Assembly (NCBI RefSeq): GCF_001663815.1
Contig: NZ_CP016027.1
Location: 2,294,501-2,358,500, forward strand
DNA: 64,000 nt
DNA from: Halothiobacillus diazotrophicus
Lineage (GTDB): Bacteria > Pseudomonadota > Gammaproteobacteria > Halothiobacillales > Halothiobacillaceae
Direction of reading: 5' to 3'
The position numbers were made by a program, and so were the translations under genes. This document shows positions 44,775-53,821 of this stretch, piece by piece. Every line of letters starts with the position of its first letter. Positions within the stretch are counted from its first letter, which is position 1. The notes under the pieces were generated by a model. It searched no databases. It saw nothing but the letters and a program-made list of their open reading frames with translations, and was not told the DNA's origin.

Positions 44775-45482
44775 TCAGGTTGGGATTCGAGATAGGCGCA
44801 TACGCCCCTCGACGGCCCTGATACGGTTCTGCAGCCCTCGGCTGGTGGGATTGTCCTGATAGAACCGGGGATTGGGGAGCATGGCGGCGAGAAACGCGGC
44901 TTCGTGTGCCGTCAGTTGACTGGCCGGTTTGTGGAAATAATGCCGGCTGGCGGCTTCGATTCCGTAGATCAGATTGCCCCATTCGACCACGTTCAGATAC
45001 AGCTCGAGAATGCGCTTTTTGCCCAGTGTGGCTTCCAGCATCAGCGTGATCAGGGCTTCCTCGCCCTTTCGCCAGAGTGTTTTGCTCGGTGAAAGAAAAA
45101 GATTGCGGGCCAGTTGTTGGCTGATGGTCGAACCGCCAGCGGCAAACGCTCCTTCGGCCAAATTTTTCTCGAAGGCGTCCTGGATGCCGGTCAAGTCGAA
45201 CCCCCAATGATCCATGAACCGGTCGTCTTCTGAGGCAACCACGGCCCGCTTGGCAATGGGCGCTATTTGCGAATAGCGTACCCAGCTGTAATCGAGACGC
45301 GCGTGAGGATTGACCGAGTGGATCAGCGCCAAGCGTTCGCGCATGTACGCGGTGCTGGTGGGGTTGTGATCCCGTAAGTACCAGATCTGGGTAAAAAACC
45401 AGACCTGGATCAGGATAAAAAACAGCAGAAGTAGCAGTACGGTGCTTGTCAGTATTCGACGAACAAGGGGTTTGGTTCTCAT
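44775..45482 (-). CDS. mtgA: Monofunctional peptidoglycan transglycosylase MtgA
   Basis: 235 residues. A transmembrane anchor at residues 13-33 (TVLLLLLFFILIQVWFFTQ) is followed by the GT51 domain. Catalytic Glu is in VASEDDRFMDHWGFD, with GGSTISQQLARNLFLSP, and LGKKRILELYLNVVEWG as the later conserved boxes. It polymerises lipid II into glycan strands in the periplasm. It has no transpeptidase domain. Between it and the second pilin gene lies about 140 bases with a large hairpin. Confidence 0.95.
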   Translation of the reverse strand: MRTKPLVRRILTSTVLLLLLFFILIQVWFFTQIWYLRDHNPTSTAYMRERLALIHSVNPHARLDYSWVRYSQIAPIAKRAVVASEDDRFMDHWGFDLTGIQDAFEKNLAEGAFAAGGSTISQQLARNLFLSPSKTLWRKGEEALITLMLEATLGKKRILELYLNVVEWGNLIYGIEAASRHYFHKPASQLTAHEAAFLAAMLPNPRFYQDNPTSRGLQNRIRAVEGRMRLSRIPT

Positions 45483-45577
45483 GCGCTAAAGCATAACCGC
45501 GATAAAACGGGAACTGTTTAAAATTGACAATTTTGGATGTCGTTGGCTGGTGCCGAGTGTCTGTTCGTGACACAGGA

Positions 45578-45606
45578 TGCTTGGTTCATGGGAGTGGAAC
45601 CAAGCA
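45578..45606. repeat. 10-bp perfect hairpin after the second pilin gene
   Basis: tgcttggttc (45578-45587) pairs with gaaccaagca (45597-45606) across a 9-base loop, 15 bases after the pilin stop. No T run follows on either strand, so it may be a transcript-stabilising stem rather than a standard terminator. Confidence 0.55.
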
Positions 45607-45620
45607 ATGCTTGCATGGAC

Positions 45621-46085
45621 TCACCGCCAGGCTTGAGGCAGGTATCGAGAGTCAAAGCCGCAGGCTGCCTGCCAGCGAATTGCACCTGCTGAGCTTGTTA
45701 TCGGAGACAGCGTGCATTTCTTTGCAGTGCCGGCGATGGCCGTGTTTGCCTTGTTGCCGTAGACCAGTTCAATCTTTCCGCCGTTAATGACCGCAACAGA
45801 ATGAGTGTAATTTCCATTTATCGATGTAGGCGCTGCTAACCCTAAAGAGGTATTGTTCCCGGGAACACCGCTATTGGGGAAATTGGGATGGGAACTCTGC
45901 CACTCTGCCAGAGCCAGTTGGGGGCCGCTCGAGAGGGTGATGCCTTCGGCAACCTGGGAGCGAATGATGTAATCCTGATAGGCATATAGGGCAATGCTGG
46001 CCAAAATCCCCATAATGGCGATGACGATCATCAGTTCGATGAGGGTGAAGCCACGTGCGGTTCGAAGCGTTGACGAGTGGTTCAT
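45621..46085 (-). CDS. Type IV pilin-like protein, second copy
   Basis: 154 residues. The leader has 12 residues and ends in Gly ([31 protein letters not shown]), with Glu at +5 as in PilA. The globular part is different from PilA ([37 protein letters not shown]), and a Cys pair (KKCTLS... QAACGF) forms the C-terminal loop. It is most likely another major-type pilin subunit. It is transcribed toward mtgA and has its own candidate sigma-54 promoter. An agggacag precedes the ATG. Confidence 0.92.
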   Translation of the reverse strand: MNHSSTLRTARGFTLIELMIVIAIMGILASIALYAYQDYIIRSQVAEGITLSSGPQLALAEWQSSHPNFPNSGVPGNNTSLGLAAPTSINGNYTHSVAVINGGKIELVYGNKANTAIAGTAKKCTLSPITSSAGAIRWQAACGFDSRYLPQAWR

Positions 46086-46156
46086 GATTTGTCTGTCCCT
46101 GTGAATAGTTTGGTGGAGCTACATGCCGGGTGGCTGGGTATCCCTCCACAGGGGTG

Positions 46157-46172
46157 AGCATTTTCCGGGCCA
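46157..46172 (-). promoter_or_regulatory. Candidate sigma-54 promoter of the second pilin gene
   Basis: On the minus strand the sequence TGGCCCGGAAAATGCT keeps the GG and GC pairs with 10 bases between and differs from TGGCAYRNNNNTTGCW at two positions. It lies 72 bases before the pilin start in the 118-base gap after the sucrose-phosphatase gene. Confidence 0.5.
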
Positions 46173-46203
46173 ACTTGAATTGCTGGCGCGTCTCGTCTCT
46201 GGA

Positions 46204-47088
46204 TTATGGTTTGCCGGCGGTCATCCATCCGAGCGTTTCGGGGAGGTAGTGGGCCAGTCCCTCGAGGACACCCGCCGAATAATTCCCGTTCATGCCCAGA
46301 AAGTGCCCTTTGGCAAGGTACAGGGTGTTGTCCAGTCCGGCGGCCTGCACGGTCTCGATCGCCTTGGATTTGACTTCGGGTTCTGCGTTGGCGACCAGGA
46401 TGCCGTTGATGTGGCTGGTCAGGGCGTGCAGGTCGTTGCCCGAGTCTCCTGCAAACACCGCCCTATCCTGGCTGTATCCCTGCTGCTGGATGAGGAACTC
46501 CATCGCGTGGAATTTGCTGGCGTTGATCGGTAGAACATCCAGAAGCCCGCGATCGGCCATTTCGTCGTAGGACCAGATCAGGCGTGCATTGATACCCAGG
46601 CGCCACAGACGTCGTTGGATCTCGGCTTCGAGAATGTCGGGGTTGGCGGAGCGATCCACGTAGTAGCTGGCCTTCAGCATGCCCTGCTTCTCGCGCTCTT
46701 GGGGCGAGAGTGCCGTAAGGTCCTGAAACAGGTCGGTAATGTCGTCGTGCGTCATGCCGCTCCAGTCTGGCGCGATTTCTGCGGTCCAGGCCGGCCAGGA
46801 AACCCAGTTTTCCCGGACGAGGCCTTGGCTGGGTGATTTCGGAGTGTAGATCGTCGTGCCGACGTCGCCGACGATGAACTCGGGGATCGGGAGCGACCAT
46901 TCTGCAATTCCGTCAAGCACGAGCCCCAGATCCCGGCCACTGATCAGCGTGAGATGGACTTCCGGGTGCCGGCAGACTTGGTTGAGCAGGGGGCGGGCCT
47001 CGGTCGATTCAGGTTGTTTGCCATTGGGAATCAAGGTGCGATCCAGATCGCAGCACAGCAGGATCGGGTGGCCCGTATGTTCGCTCAT
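46204..47088 (-). CDS. spp: Sucrose-6-phosphate phosphatase (HAD family)
   Basis: 294 residues. HAD motif I is CCDLDRTLIP with the two catalytic Asp; motif II is TLISGRD; motif IV is VFAGDSGNDLHAL. PEFIVGDVGTTIY and NASKFHAMEFLIQQ match sucrose-phosphatases, the cap-containing Cof/SPP group. It removes phosphate from sucrose-6-phosphate, the last step of sucrose synthesis. The start overlaps the SPS stop by four bases (ATGA). It is an active-looking stand-alone phosphatase, which may compensate for the degenerate phosphatase domain of its neighbour. Confidence 0.9.
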   Translation of the reverse strand: MSEHTGHPILLCCDLDRTLIPNGKQPESTEARPLLNQVCRHPEVHLTLISGRDLGLVLDGIAEWSLPIPEFIVGDVGTTIYTPKSPSQGLVRENWVSWPAWTAEIAPDWSGMTHDDITDLFQDLTALSPQEREKQGMLKASYYVDRSANPDILEAEIQRRLWRLGINARLIWSYDEMADRGLLDVLPINASKFHAMEFLIQQQGYSQDRAVFAGDSGNDLHALTSHINGILVANAEPEVKSKAIETVQAAGLDNTLYLAKGHFLGMNGNYSAGVLEGLAHYLPETLGWMTAGKP

Positions 47089-49283
47089 CCGTGAATATCT
47101 CGCTCAGGGGATTGGTTCGTGGCAGCGTCGGTCGCCTGTGGTTCGGGAAGCGTGCAGGCGCCGAAGAAGTCGTAGTGGCGCATGGCCTGGCGGATACCGG
47201 CGGCATACGTATCCTTGCTGAACATCACCCGTTCCAGGTCGATCAGGCCTGGTAGGTGGATTTTGCCGTCCGGTACGACCACCGCACCCAGGGTGTGTCC
47301 ACGCAGCATGTCTTCATCGGTAAGCACGCCGCCTGCGACCAGAATATGGTCCAGTGGGATGTTCCACTGGTGCGCGAGATACCTCAGCGCAAACCCCTTG
47401 GAGGCGCGCTGCGGGGTGATCAGCAGTTCGGCCGGGTTGATGCGCTGGATGCGGGCGCCGATATCGGATTCGAAGAAACGCGTTTCGAGCGCGGTTTGCC
47501 CGATGAATGCCTCGTGATCGTCAATCAGGGCATGGATGGCGAAGATGCCCTGAACGCTACGGGGCCCCAAACGTATGCCGGGCGTTTCCTCGAGCAGGTT
47601 GAATATCCGGTCCGGTTGCCAGTTCTGACTGATGTGCTGACTCCAGCCACGATCCCGGGAGAGGCGGGCACCATAGTGGATCTGGGTGCCGCCTCGCGTG
47701 ACCAGGACATCGGGCGGGGGGAGTTTCAGGCGCTTCAGCTGTCCGAGCACTTCGTGCCGCGGGCGGTCCGAGGCAATGCCGAAGGCGACCTGACGGCGAC
47801 GTTGACGCAGTTCGGCCATGAGTTCGCGCAAGTCTGGATCGTCCGGATTCTGTCCGAGGGCGGAAAGCTCGACCAGCAGCATCCGGTCGACCAGGATGAG
47901 CTCGGGGCGTGCCTGCATGGTGGGCGCAGGCAGCGGGCTTTCGTTGAGCAGGGGCTCGATCGCCTCGAGATAGGCGTTGACGTGATTGCTCCAGGCGTAG
48001 TGCTGCCGGACGCCGTTGATGCCGTTGCGGGAGTAGGTCTGCCACCGCGCCTTGTCCTTCAGCAGTGCCAGGAGTCGCTCGCCGATCTCGTCGGCATCCA
48101 GTGGATTGATGAGCTCGCCGTTGGCGCAGGCCTTGATGATGTCCTGGGGGCCCCCGTCCTCGGTGGCGATGATGGGGGCGCCACAGGCAGCCGCCTCGAT
48201 CAGCGTCAGCCCGAACGGTTCGGTCAGCGCCGGATTGATGAACACCCCTCCCGTTTGCGTGACGTAGCGATAAAGATCGGGAACGTCGTCGGCGTCGTGG
48301 TGGCGCGGATAGGCGCATTGTCCGTAGAGATCGTAGCGGTCGATGAGCAGCAACAATTCCGTCAGCACCTGGCGGGAGCCGGGGTCCATGTCGCGGATGT
48401 CGTCTCGGTTGCCCGCGACGATGACGAGGTTGGCCTGGTCCCGCAAGGCCGCATTCTCGCCATAGGCCCGCACCAGGGTCCCGAGATTCTTGCGTTCGTC
48501 GGGACGGGAAAGCGCCAGTACGAACGGTTTGTCCGGGGTCCGGAGAAAGCGGTTGAGCTCGTTGGCGATGGGCGGCGGGCTTTGATCCGATGGTGGGGAG
48601 AACCGCGCCAGATTGACGCCGGGGGCGATCACGCGCATGCGTGCCTCATCGGCCCAATCGTACAGTCCGTACTGCTCCTCGATCTCGTGCTGGGTGCTGG
48701 TCACGATCAGGGCGGAAGCGGCCAGCGTTTCCTCTTCCGTGCGGATTCGTCGGGAGAGATTGTATTTTTCTTCGATGGTGGTGGCGGACTCGCCCTTGGC
48801 CAGCAGGCGCTGACGCTTGACGCGGCCGAGGGAGTGCCCGGTGAAGACGAGGGGTACGCCCAGATGGTGGGCCAGACGTACGCCCACATAACCGGCATCG
48901 GCATAGTGGCTATGGACGAGGGCCGGGGCAAGGCCGGTGGCCTGAATATGGTCGAGGGCGCCGTCGACGAGGCAATTGAGGTACTCCCACAGCTGTTCCT
49001 TGGGGAGATACTCGTCCGGTCCGGCCGATATGCGCACGATCCGCGCGCCATCCCCGATATCCTCTTCCGGTTCGGCGTAATCGCTGGACACGCGTGGGTC
49101 GACGATGCGGCGCGTGATCAGATCGACGCGACCGACCCGTTTGTCCCGCGCCAGAGCGCGCGCGAGTTCGACGACATACAGGGTTTGGCCGCCGGTATCG
49201 GCGTCCCTGCCCAGTTCAAGATCGTGTCCACGAATCAGGCCATGCACACTGATCAGGACGATATACAGTGGTTCGCCGTTCAT
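47085..49283 (-). CDS. sps: Sucrose-phosphate synthase with degenerate phosphatase domain
   Basis: 732 residues from ATG 49283. The GT4 part (1-460) opens YIVLISVHGLIRGHDLELGRDADTGGQT, typical of SPS and sucrose synthase. It continues with SHYADAGYVGV and PDERKNLGTLVRAYG, and ends PALTEPFGLTLIEAAACGAP. The C-terminal 240 residues have an SPP-like HAD fold, but motif I is LVDRMLLVE in place of DxDxT and motif IV is GGVLTDEDML in place of GDSGND, so hydrolysis is unlikely. A similar inactive domain is known in cyanobacterial SPS. It forms sucrose-6-phosphate from UDP-glucose and fructose-6-phosphate. Start overlaps the invertase stop, and stop overlaps the phosphatase start. Confidence 0.9.
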   Translation of the reverse strand: MNGEPLYIVLISVHGLIRGHDLELGRDADTGGQTLYVVELARALARDKRVGRVDLITRRIVDPRVSSDYAEPEEDIGDGARIVRISAGPDEYLPKEQLWEYLNCLVDGALDHIQATGLAPALVHSHYADAGYVGVRLAHHLGVPLVFTGHSLGRVKRQRLLAKGESATTIEEKYNLSRRIRTEEETLAASALIVTSTQHEIEEQYGLYDWADEARMRVIAPGVNLARFSPPSDQSPPPIANELNRFLRTPDKPFVLALSRPDERKNLGTLVRAYGENAALRDQANLVIVAGNRDDIRDMDPGSRQVLTELLLLIDRYDLYGQCAYPRHHDADDVPDLYRYVTQTGGVFINPALTEPFGLTLIEAAACGAPIIATEDGGPQDIIKACANGELINPLDADEIGERLLALLKDKARWQTYSRNGINGVRQHYAWSNHVNAYLEAIEPLLNESPLPAPTMQARPELILVDRMLLVELSALGQNPDDPDLRELMAELRQRRRQVAFGIASDRPRHEVLGQLKRLKLPPPDVLVTRGGTQIHYGARLSRDRGWSQHISQNWQPDRIFNLLEETPGIRLGPRSVQGIFAIHALIDDHEAFIGQTALETRFFESDIGARIQRINPAELLITPQRASKGFALRYLAHQWNIPLDHILVAGGVLTDEDMLRGHTLGAVVVPDGKIHLPGLIDLERVMFSKDTYAAGIRQAMRHYDFFGACTLPEPQATDAATNQSPERDIHG

Positions 49284-50716
49284 GAAGCTGCAGTCTCCGA
49301 GAAGCCCAGTCGGTGCAGGTTGTCGGGGTCGTCCAGCAGGTGCTGTGCAAATATGAGGCCGGTGGCGCTCCATACCTGGTGCAGGTTCGCCTTGCGCCCC
49401 ATCAATCGCCCATGGCGACCATCGTAGTATTCCGGCCACCCATCACGCAAGAGCCGATCCTCCGCGATCTCGAACGCGCGTCGGGCGAGATCCTCGCGAC
49501 CGCTGGCAATTGCCGCCGCCGTCAACGGCCAGATCAGTACCGGCCAGTTGCCGCCATTGTGGTAGGACCACGGGATGTTCTTGGGGTCGGAACCGGTGAT
49601 GAGCCGCCATTCGTGCGATTCGATTGCCGGGTAGACCAGTTTCATGGGCATGCGGCCGATCAGATCGTCCCATCGTCCTTCGATCAGATTCATGACGCTC
49701 TTGGCCTGCTCCGGTGCGGCGAGTCCGGCGACCAACGCCAACAGGTTGCCCTGGGAAAAGAAGCGGAAATCGATGCGACCGGGGCCCAGGTTGCCCACGA
49801 AATAGCCGGCGTCGTCCGGTACCCAGTCAGGTACCCAGCCGGGGATGGACTCCGGGTAGATATTGAACAGGTTGTCGACGTCCTGGCCGAACATTTCCGT
49901 GGAAAAGCGGTACACCCGATTGAGCACGTCCATGTCCAGCCAGTAGTAGTTCTGGATGTAATCCTTCAGGACGTGGCGACGGCGTACGGCCAGGTCGATC
50001 AGCCAGCGGTTGCCCTCGTCGGTTTCCAGCAGTTCCGCGCAGCGCAGGGTCATGTCGAAGAGGGCCTGGATTTCGATGGGGTGGCCGTTCACGCCCATGC
50101 GACGATCGATCATGAACGATCCATCCGGTACGAGCAGGGTGGGGAACACCTCGAAACGGCTTTGCAGGCACAGGCTCAGGATCATGCGCAGCATGCGCTG
50201 GACTTCCGGTGTCCGGGCAAAGCCCCGGTCGCCGGTGCTCTGGACGTAGGCGCGCAGGAGGATGGCCCACCACATCATGGAATCCACAGGCGCGACCCGG
50301 CCGATGGCTCGGTCCCCGAAATCGGCAATCAGGTTTTCCTCGCCGGACGCGTTCTGCATCACCCGGAAGGAGGCGGGCAGCACCCCGGGGGCCACCTGCT
50401 GCCCTTCAATCTCTTCCTGCTGGTCCCTGAGGTGCATGATCAGGCTCAGGAAGGCGCGAACGATGTCGCTCCGGCCTTCGAGCAGCATCACGAGACCCGC
50501 CGAGACGAAATCCCGCACGAAACAGTCCTGATAGTTTTCCGCCGGGGCCTGGGGGTCCGGGCTCGCCATCGTACCGACGACCTTGCCCTGATAGGTGATC
50601 AGGGCCGAGTCCAGCAACCGGTAGGCATCTGCCAGTGCAGGGGAGCGGTCTGCGAAGCGCGGGTGTTCGAAGCAGGGGGTGTGCGGCGGTGGTTGATCGG
50701 GCATGAATACATCCAT
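49280..50716 (-). CDS. GH100 alkaline/neutral invertase
   Basis: 478 residues. YQDCFVRDFVSAGLVML has the catalytic Asp region of family GH100, and GRVAPVDSMMWWAILLRAYVQSTGD together with NVYPESIPGWV-type blocks match alkaline/neutral invertases. SHEWRLITGSDPKNIPWSYHNGGNWPVL is the segment around the second catalytic residue. It hydrolyses sucrose to glucose and fructose in the cytosol; no signal peptide is visible. It is first in a three-gene operon with sps and spp, so synthesis and breakdown are co-transcribed. ATG at 50716 has only a weak ribosome site; Met5 is an alternative. Confidence 0.9.
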   Translation of the reverse strand: MDVFMPDQPPPHTPCFEHPRFADRSPALADAYRLLDSALITYQGKVVGTMASPDPQAPAENYQDCFVRDFVSAGLVMLLEGRSDIVRAFLSLIMHLRDQQEEIEGQQVAPGVLPASFRVMQNASGEENLIADFGDRAIGRVAPVDSMMWWAILLRAYVQSTGDRGFARTPEVQRMLRMILSLCLQSRFEVFPTLLVPDGSFMIDRRMGVNGHPIEIQALFDMTLRCAELLETDEGNRWLIDLAVRRRHVLKDYIQNYYWLDMDVLNRVYRFSTEMFGQDVDNLFNIYPESIPGWVPDWVPDDAGYFVGNLGPGRIDFRFFSQGNLLALVAGLAAPEQAKSVMNLIEGRWDDLIGRMPMKLVYPAIESHEWRLITGSDPKNIPWSYHNGGNWPVLIWPLTAAAIASGREDLARRAFEIAEDRLLRDGWPEYYDGRHGRLMGRKANLHQVWSATGLIFAQHLLDDPDNLHRLGFSETAAS

Positions 50717-50823
50717 TGACGGCGGCGACTTTCGAAAAAGTTAGCACAGCCGGGCGCCCGATGTCGGAAAAGCGCGGTCTGAGCGGATCTGCCTTGGCCT
50801 ATTTGCCCCGGGATCTGGGGGCA

Positions 50824-51522
50824 TCAGGACGAGACGAGCGTTCCGTCCCGCATGCTCAGTATCCGGTTCATCCGGTGGGCGAGCTGGTGATCGTGGGTGA
50901 CCAGAACGATGGCTGTGCCCATTTCCCGGTTCAGCGTCAGCATGACGTCGAAGACATCGTCGGCACTGTGGCTGTCGAGATTGCCGGTCGGTTCGTCGGC
51001 CAGCACCACCGCAGGTTCGGTGATCAGTGCGCGGGCGATGGCAACGCGCTGGCGCTCGCCGCCGGACAGCTCCCCGGGGCGATGCTCCAGACGCTGGCCG
51101 AGCCCGACGCGGGCCAGCAGATCCCGCGCGCGTTCCTGGGCAGTGGCCCGGGGCATGCGACGGATCAGCAGGGGCATGGCCACATTGTCCAGTGCCGAGA
51201 ACTCCGGAAGGAGGTGGTGCGCCTGATAGACGAAGCCCAGGTGCTGATTGCGCAACCGGCCCCGGGCCGTTTCTCCCAGGCTGGAGAGCAGTTTCCCGGC
51301 CAACCAGACTTCGCCGTCCGTGGGGCGGTCAAGACCGCCCATCAGTTGCAGCAGACTGGATTTCCCGGAGCCGGAGGCGCCGACGATGGCTACCATTTCA
51401 CGGGCCTGGATGGCCAGGTCCACGCCCTTGAGTACGTCCACGCTGAGCGGCCCTTCCCGGTAGGTCTTTCGGAGCTGGCGGGTTTCGAGCACGATCCCGC
51501 TCTGGGGGGCGGCATTATTCAT
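50824..51522 (-). CDS. lolD: Lipoprotein-releasing ABC transporter ATPase LolD
   Basis: 232 residues. Walker A is [13 protein letters not shown], signature [15 protein letters not shown], Walker [14 protein letters not shown], and the switch His is in [25 protein letters not shown]-type N terminus and [21 protein letters not shown] are typical of LolD. With LolC it powers release of outer-membrane lipoproteins from the inner membrane to LolA. It overlaps the stop of the permease gene by eight bases, so the two form an operon in the order permease, ATPase. Confidence 0.93.
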   Translation of the reverse strand: MNNAAPQSGIVLETRQLRKTYREGPLSVDVLKGVDLAIQAREMVAIVGASGSGKSSLLQLMGGLDRPTDGEVWLAGKLLSSLGETARGRLRNQHLGFVYQAHHLLPEFSALDNVAMPLLIRRMPRATAQERARDLLARVGLGQRLEHRPGELSGGERQRVAIARALITEPAVVLADEPTGNLDSHSADDVFDVMLTLNREMGTAIVLVTHDHQLAHRMNRILSMRDGTLVSS

Positions 51523-52762
51523 AGCGCAGGGCCTCGGCAGGCTGGACGCGCGATGCGCTCCAGGCGGGATACAGGGTGGCGAGGAACGAGAGGGCGAAGG
51601 CCATCAGGCCCACATGCCAGACGTCATTCCAGTCCAGGCGGGACGGGACTTCGCTGATGTAGTACACGTCGGCGGGCATGAATTGCGTGCCGGTCACGTG
51701 TTCGATCCAGGGCACGATCGTTTCGACGTTCAGGGCAATGCCCACGCCGATGGTGACGCCGACGAGGGTCCCGATCAGACCGATCACGGTGCCGGAAATC
51801 AGAAAGATGCCCATGATGCTGGCGGGGCTGGCGCCCAGCGTCCGCAGGATCGCGATGTCGCCCCGTTTGTCGGTGACCACCATCACCAGGGTCGAGACGA
51901 TGTTGAATGCTGCCACGGCGACGATCAGGGAGAGGATGATGAACATCACCGTACGTTCGGTCTGTACCGCCCGGAAGAAGTTGCCGTTGGCCTGGGTCCA
52001 GTCGGTCGTCCAGTAGGGGGACGCAAGTTTGCGGTTCAGTTCACGGGCGACCCAGGGTGCACGGAACATGTCGTCGAGCTTCAGGCGCAGGCCGGTGACC
52101 GAGTCCCCCATGCGGAACAGGGCCTGGGCGTCCTTCAGGTCGATGAATGCCGAGCCGCGATCGTATTCGTACATGCCGACCTTGAAGATGCCCACCACCG
52201 TGAATTGTCGTTGCCGCAACAAACCGCCGACGGGGGTGACGGCGACGTTGGCCGTGATCAGCATCAGCTTGTCGCCCACGGAAACCCCCAGGCTTTCGGC
52301 AAGGGATTGACCGAGCACGATGCCGAAGGAACCCGGGGTGAGATCGGTGAGTTTGCCGGCGACCATGTGTCGGCCGATATCGGTGACGGCATCTTCTTCT
52401 TTGGGTTCGATGCCGCGCACGATGGCGCCGGAGACGTTCGGCGGGGCGGAGAGCATGGCTTCGGCCTGGATGTAGGGGGCCGAGGCAACGACGTGCGGTT
52501 CGTGGGCAACGCGTTGTGCCAGACCCTGCCAGTCCTGCAGCGCCTGGCCGTTTTCGCTGATGGTGGCGTGGGCCGTCATGCCCAGGATGCGGTGACGCAA
52601 TTCGTCCTGAAACCCGTTCATGACGGAAATCACCACGATCAGCGCGGTCACGCCCAGGGTGATACCGATAATGGACGTGGCCGAGATAAAGGAAACAAAC
52701 CGGTTGCGGCGTTTGGCGCGGGTGTAGCGGAGGCCGATCAGCCACTCGAAGGATCGAAACAT
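51515..52762 (-). CDS. lolC: Lipoprotein-releasing ABC transporter permease LolC/LolE
   Basis: 415 residues. One helix near residue 22-45 ([40 protein letters not shown]) carries the family hallmark. A periplasmic domain of about 200 residues follows, and then three helices ([58 protein letters not shown]; the last at [18 protein letters not shown]). It ends [10 protein letters not shown]. Only one permease gene is present, so it may serve as a LolF-type homodimer; a second copy outside the window cannot be excluded. The 254 bases before it hold its promoter and that of the divergent gene at 53017; I see no confident promoter boxes in them. Confidence 0.92.
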   Translation of the reverse strand: MFRSFEWLIGLRYTRAKRRNRFVSFISATSIIGITLGVTALIVVISVMNGFQDELRHRILGMTAHATISENGQALQDWQGLAQRVAHEPHVVASAPYIQAEAMLSAPPNVSGAIVRGIEPKEEDAVTDIGRHMVAGKLTDLTPGSFGIVLGQSLAESLGVSVGDKLMLITANVAVTPVGGLLRQRQFTVVGIFKVGMYEYDRGSAFIDLKDAQALFRMGDSVTGLRLKLDDMFRAPWVARELNRKLASPYWTTDWTQANGNFFRAVQTERTVMFIILSLIVAVAAFNIVSTLVMVVTDKRGDIAILRTLGASPASIMGIFLISGTVIGLIGTLVGVTIGVGIALNVETIVPWIEHVTGTQFMPADVYYISEVPSRLDWNDVWHVGLMAFALSFLATLYPAWSASRVQPAEALRYE

Positions 52763-53016
52763 GAAGTCGTCCGAAATGATGAAGGGGGCAGAACAATCCC
52801 GCGCAGTTTAGCAGTCCCGCGTGGGATGTGGCCGTCCCGTTTTAGAAATGCCGCTCGGCGGGATACACTTTTTCCGCCGATCGGCTTATCCTAGGTAAAA
52901 TACGGGCGCAGCGGGATTTTTTTGTTGCGTAACGGTAATCGGCGGATGCGGTGGTGCGTCTGCACGCGGCCAAAGTGCGAATCTGTTTTTCGAAACTTGT
53001 CTCAGGAGCTTTTGTT

Positions 53017-53385
53017 ATGGATCAACGAATCACTGCTCGTCCTATGCTTCCTCGGTGGTTGATGGCGACCGCACTTGCTGCTGCTGCCGTGGCGACCGCG
53101 CCGTTTGCAATGGCGCAGGGCCACGTCGATACGCCGGATGTTCAGGTCATGTCTCCCTATATCAACACCGCCAAACCCGGGAGCAAGGACTATGTCCATG
53201 GCATGAGCATGGCCCAGGTGACCAAGCGGTTCGGCAAGCCGCAGAAAAAGCTGGCGCCCGTACCGGCCAAGGGGGACAAGTTGCATCCGCCGATCACGCG
53301 CTGGGTCTATCCGGAGTTCACCGTGTATTTCGAGCGCCATACGGCGCTGCATCTGGTGCGTCACCATCCGGTCCCCAAAAAATAA
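53017..53385 (+). CDS. Small exported protein of unknown function
   Basis: 122 residues. Residues 1-34 are a signal peptide (LMATALAAAAVATAPFAMAQG). The mature part of about 88 residues includes MSMAQVTKRFGKPQKK and PPITRWVYPEFTVYFE, a layout common to short periplasmic proteins with one SmpA/OmlA-like beta strand pattern, and ends with several His. I do not recognise a specific family. ATG 53017 follows an aggag eight bases upstream; the open frame before it is non-coding. Confidence 0.7.
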   Translation: MDQRITARPMLPRWLMATALAAAAVATAPFAMAQGHVDTPDVQVMSPYINTAKPGSKDYVHGMSMAQVTKRFGKPQKKLAPVPAKGDKLHPPITRWVYPEFTVYFERHTALHLVRHHPVPKK

Positions 53386-53411
53386 TCCGGGCAAATCCCT
53401 CTGAGAAACAG

Positions 53412-53475
53412 CCCAGGGTTTTTCCCAGGGTTTTTCCCAGGGAATTGATCGGGGAATCGATCGGGGAATCGATCT
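53412..53475. repeat. Two adjoining 12-bp direct repeats
   Basis: cccagggttttt is present twice (53412-53423, 53424-53435) and begins a third time. Then gatcggggaatc is present twice (53447-53458, 53459-53470) and begins a third time. Both have a 12-bp period, and they lie between two small genes. Confidence 0.85.
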
Positions 53476-53584
53476 CGGAAAGTACCCTGAGACTTCCGCG
53501 AGCCGTGCGGGTGTTTCGGAGCAGGAAGGCGCGTGGGCCGTGTTGTCGACGGGGTTTCTCTCTATATGAACCAGGAGTGATGTC

Positions 53585-53785
53585 ATGACAGCCAATGTGG
53601 GAATGATTGATAAGGCCTTGCGGATTATCGTGGGCATCGTGCTGATCGCGCTGGCGGCCACGCACGTGATCGGCTGGTGGGGGTACATCGGTATCGTGCC
53701 GTTGCTGACCGGGCTGTTCAACTTCTGTCCGGCCTACCTGTTGATCGGTATGAACACCAAGGGCAAGGATACGCCCGCCGAATAA
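53585..53785 (+). CDS. DUF2892 (YgaP-like) small membrane protein
   Basis: 66 residues. It starts MTANVGMIDKALRIIVGIVLIALA, with two helices in the first 52 residues, and has NFCPAYLLIG with a Cys, all of which is the DUF2892 pattern found in YgaP and stand-alone forms. In YgaP the domain is linked to a rhodanese; here there is none. An accaggagtgatgtc precedes the ATG. Function unknown. Confidence 0.85.
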   Translation: MTANVGMIDKALRIIVGIVLIALAATHVIGWWGYIGIVPLLTGLFNFCPAYLLIGMNTKGKDTPAE

Positions 53786-53821
53786 ACCGGATTTTCTCCG
53801 TTTTTTCTTTTGGGGCGACGA

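Noticed and set aside
47256-49427. A 723-codon open frame on the plus strand opposite sucrose-phosphate synthase
   Set aside because: Antisense to a clear SPS; the translated text is rich in Gly, Val and Asp without any domain motif. The same applies to frames at 16098-18329, 13573-15276, 6181-7086 and to 55627-57765 on the minus strand.
53055-53588. A 177-codon plus-strand frame over the small exported protein and minisatellites
   Set aside because: It overlaps in another frame a gene with a good signal peptide and ribosome site, and its repeat-derived residues come from the 12-bp repeats.
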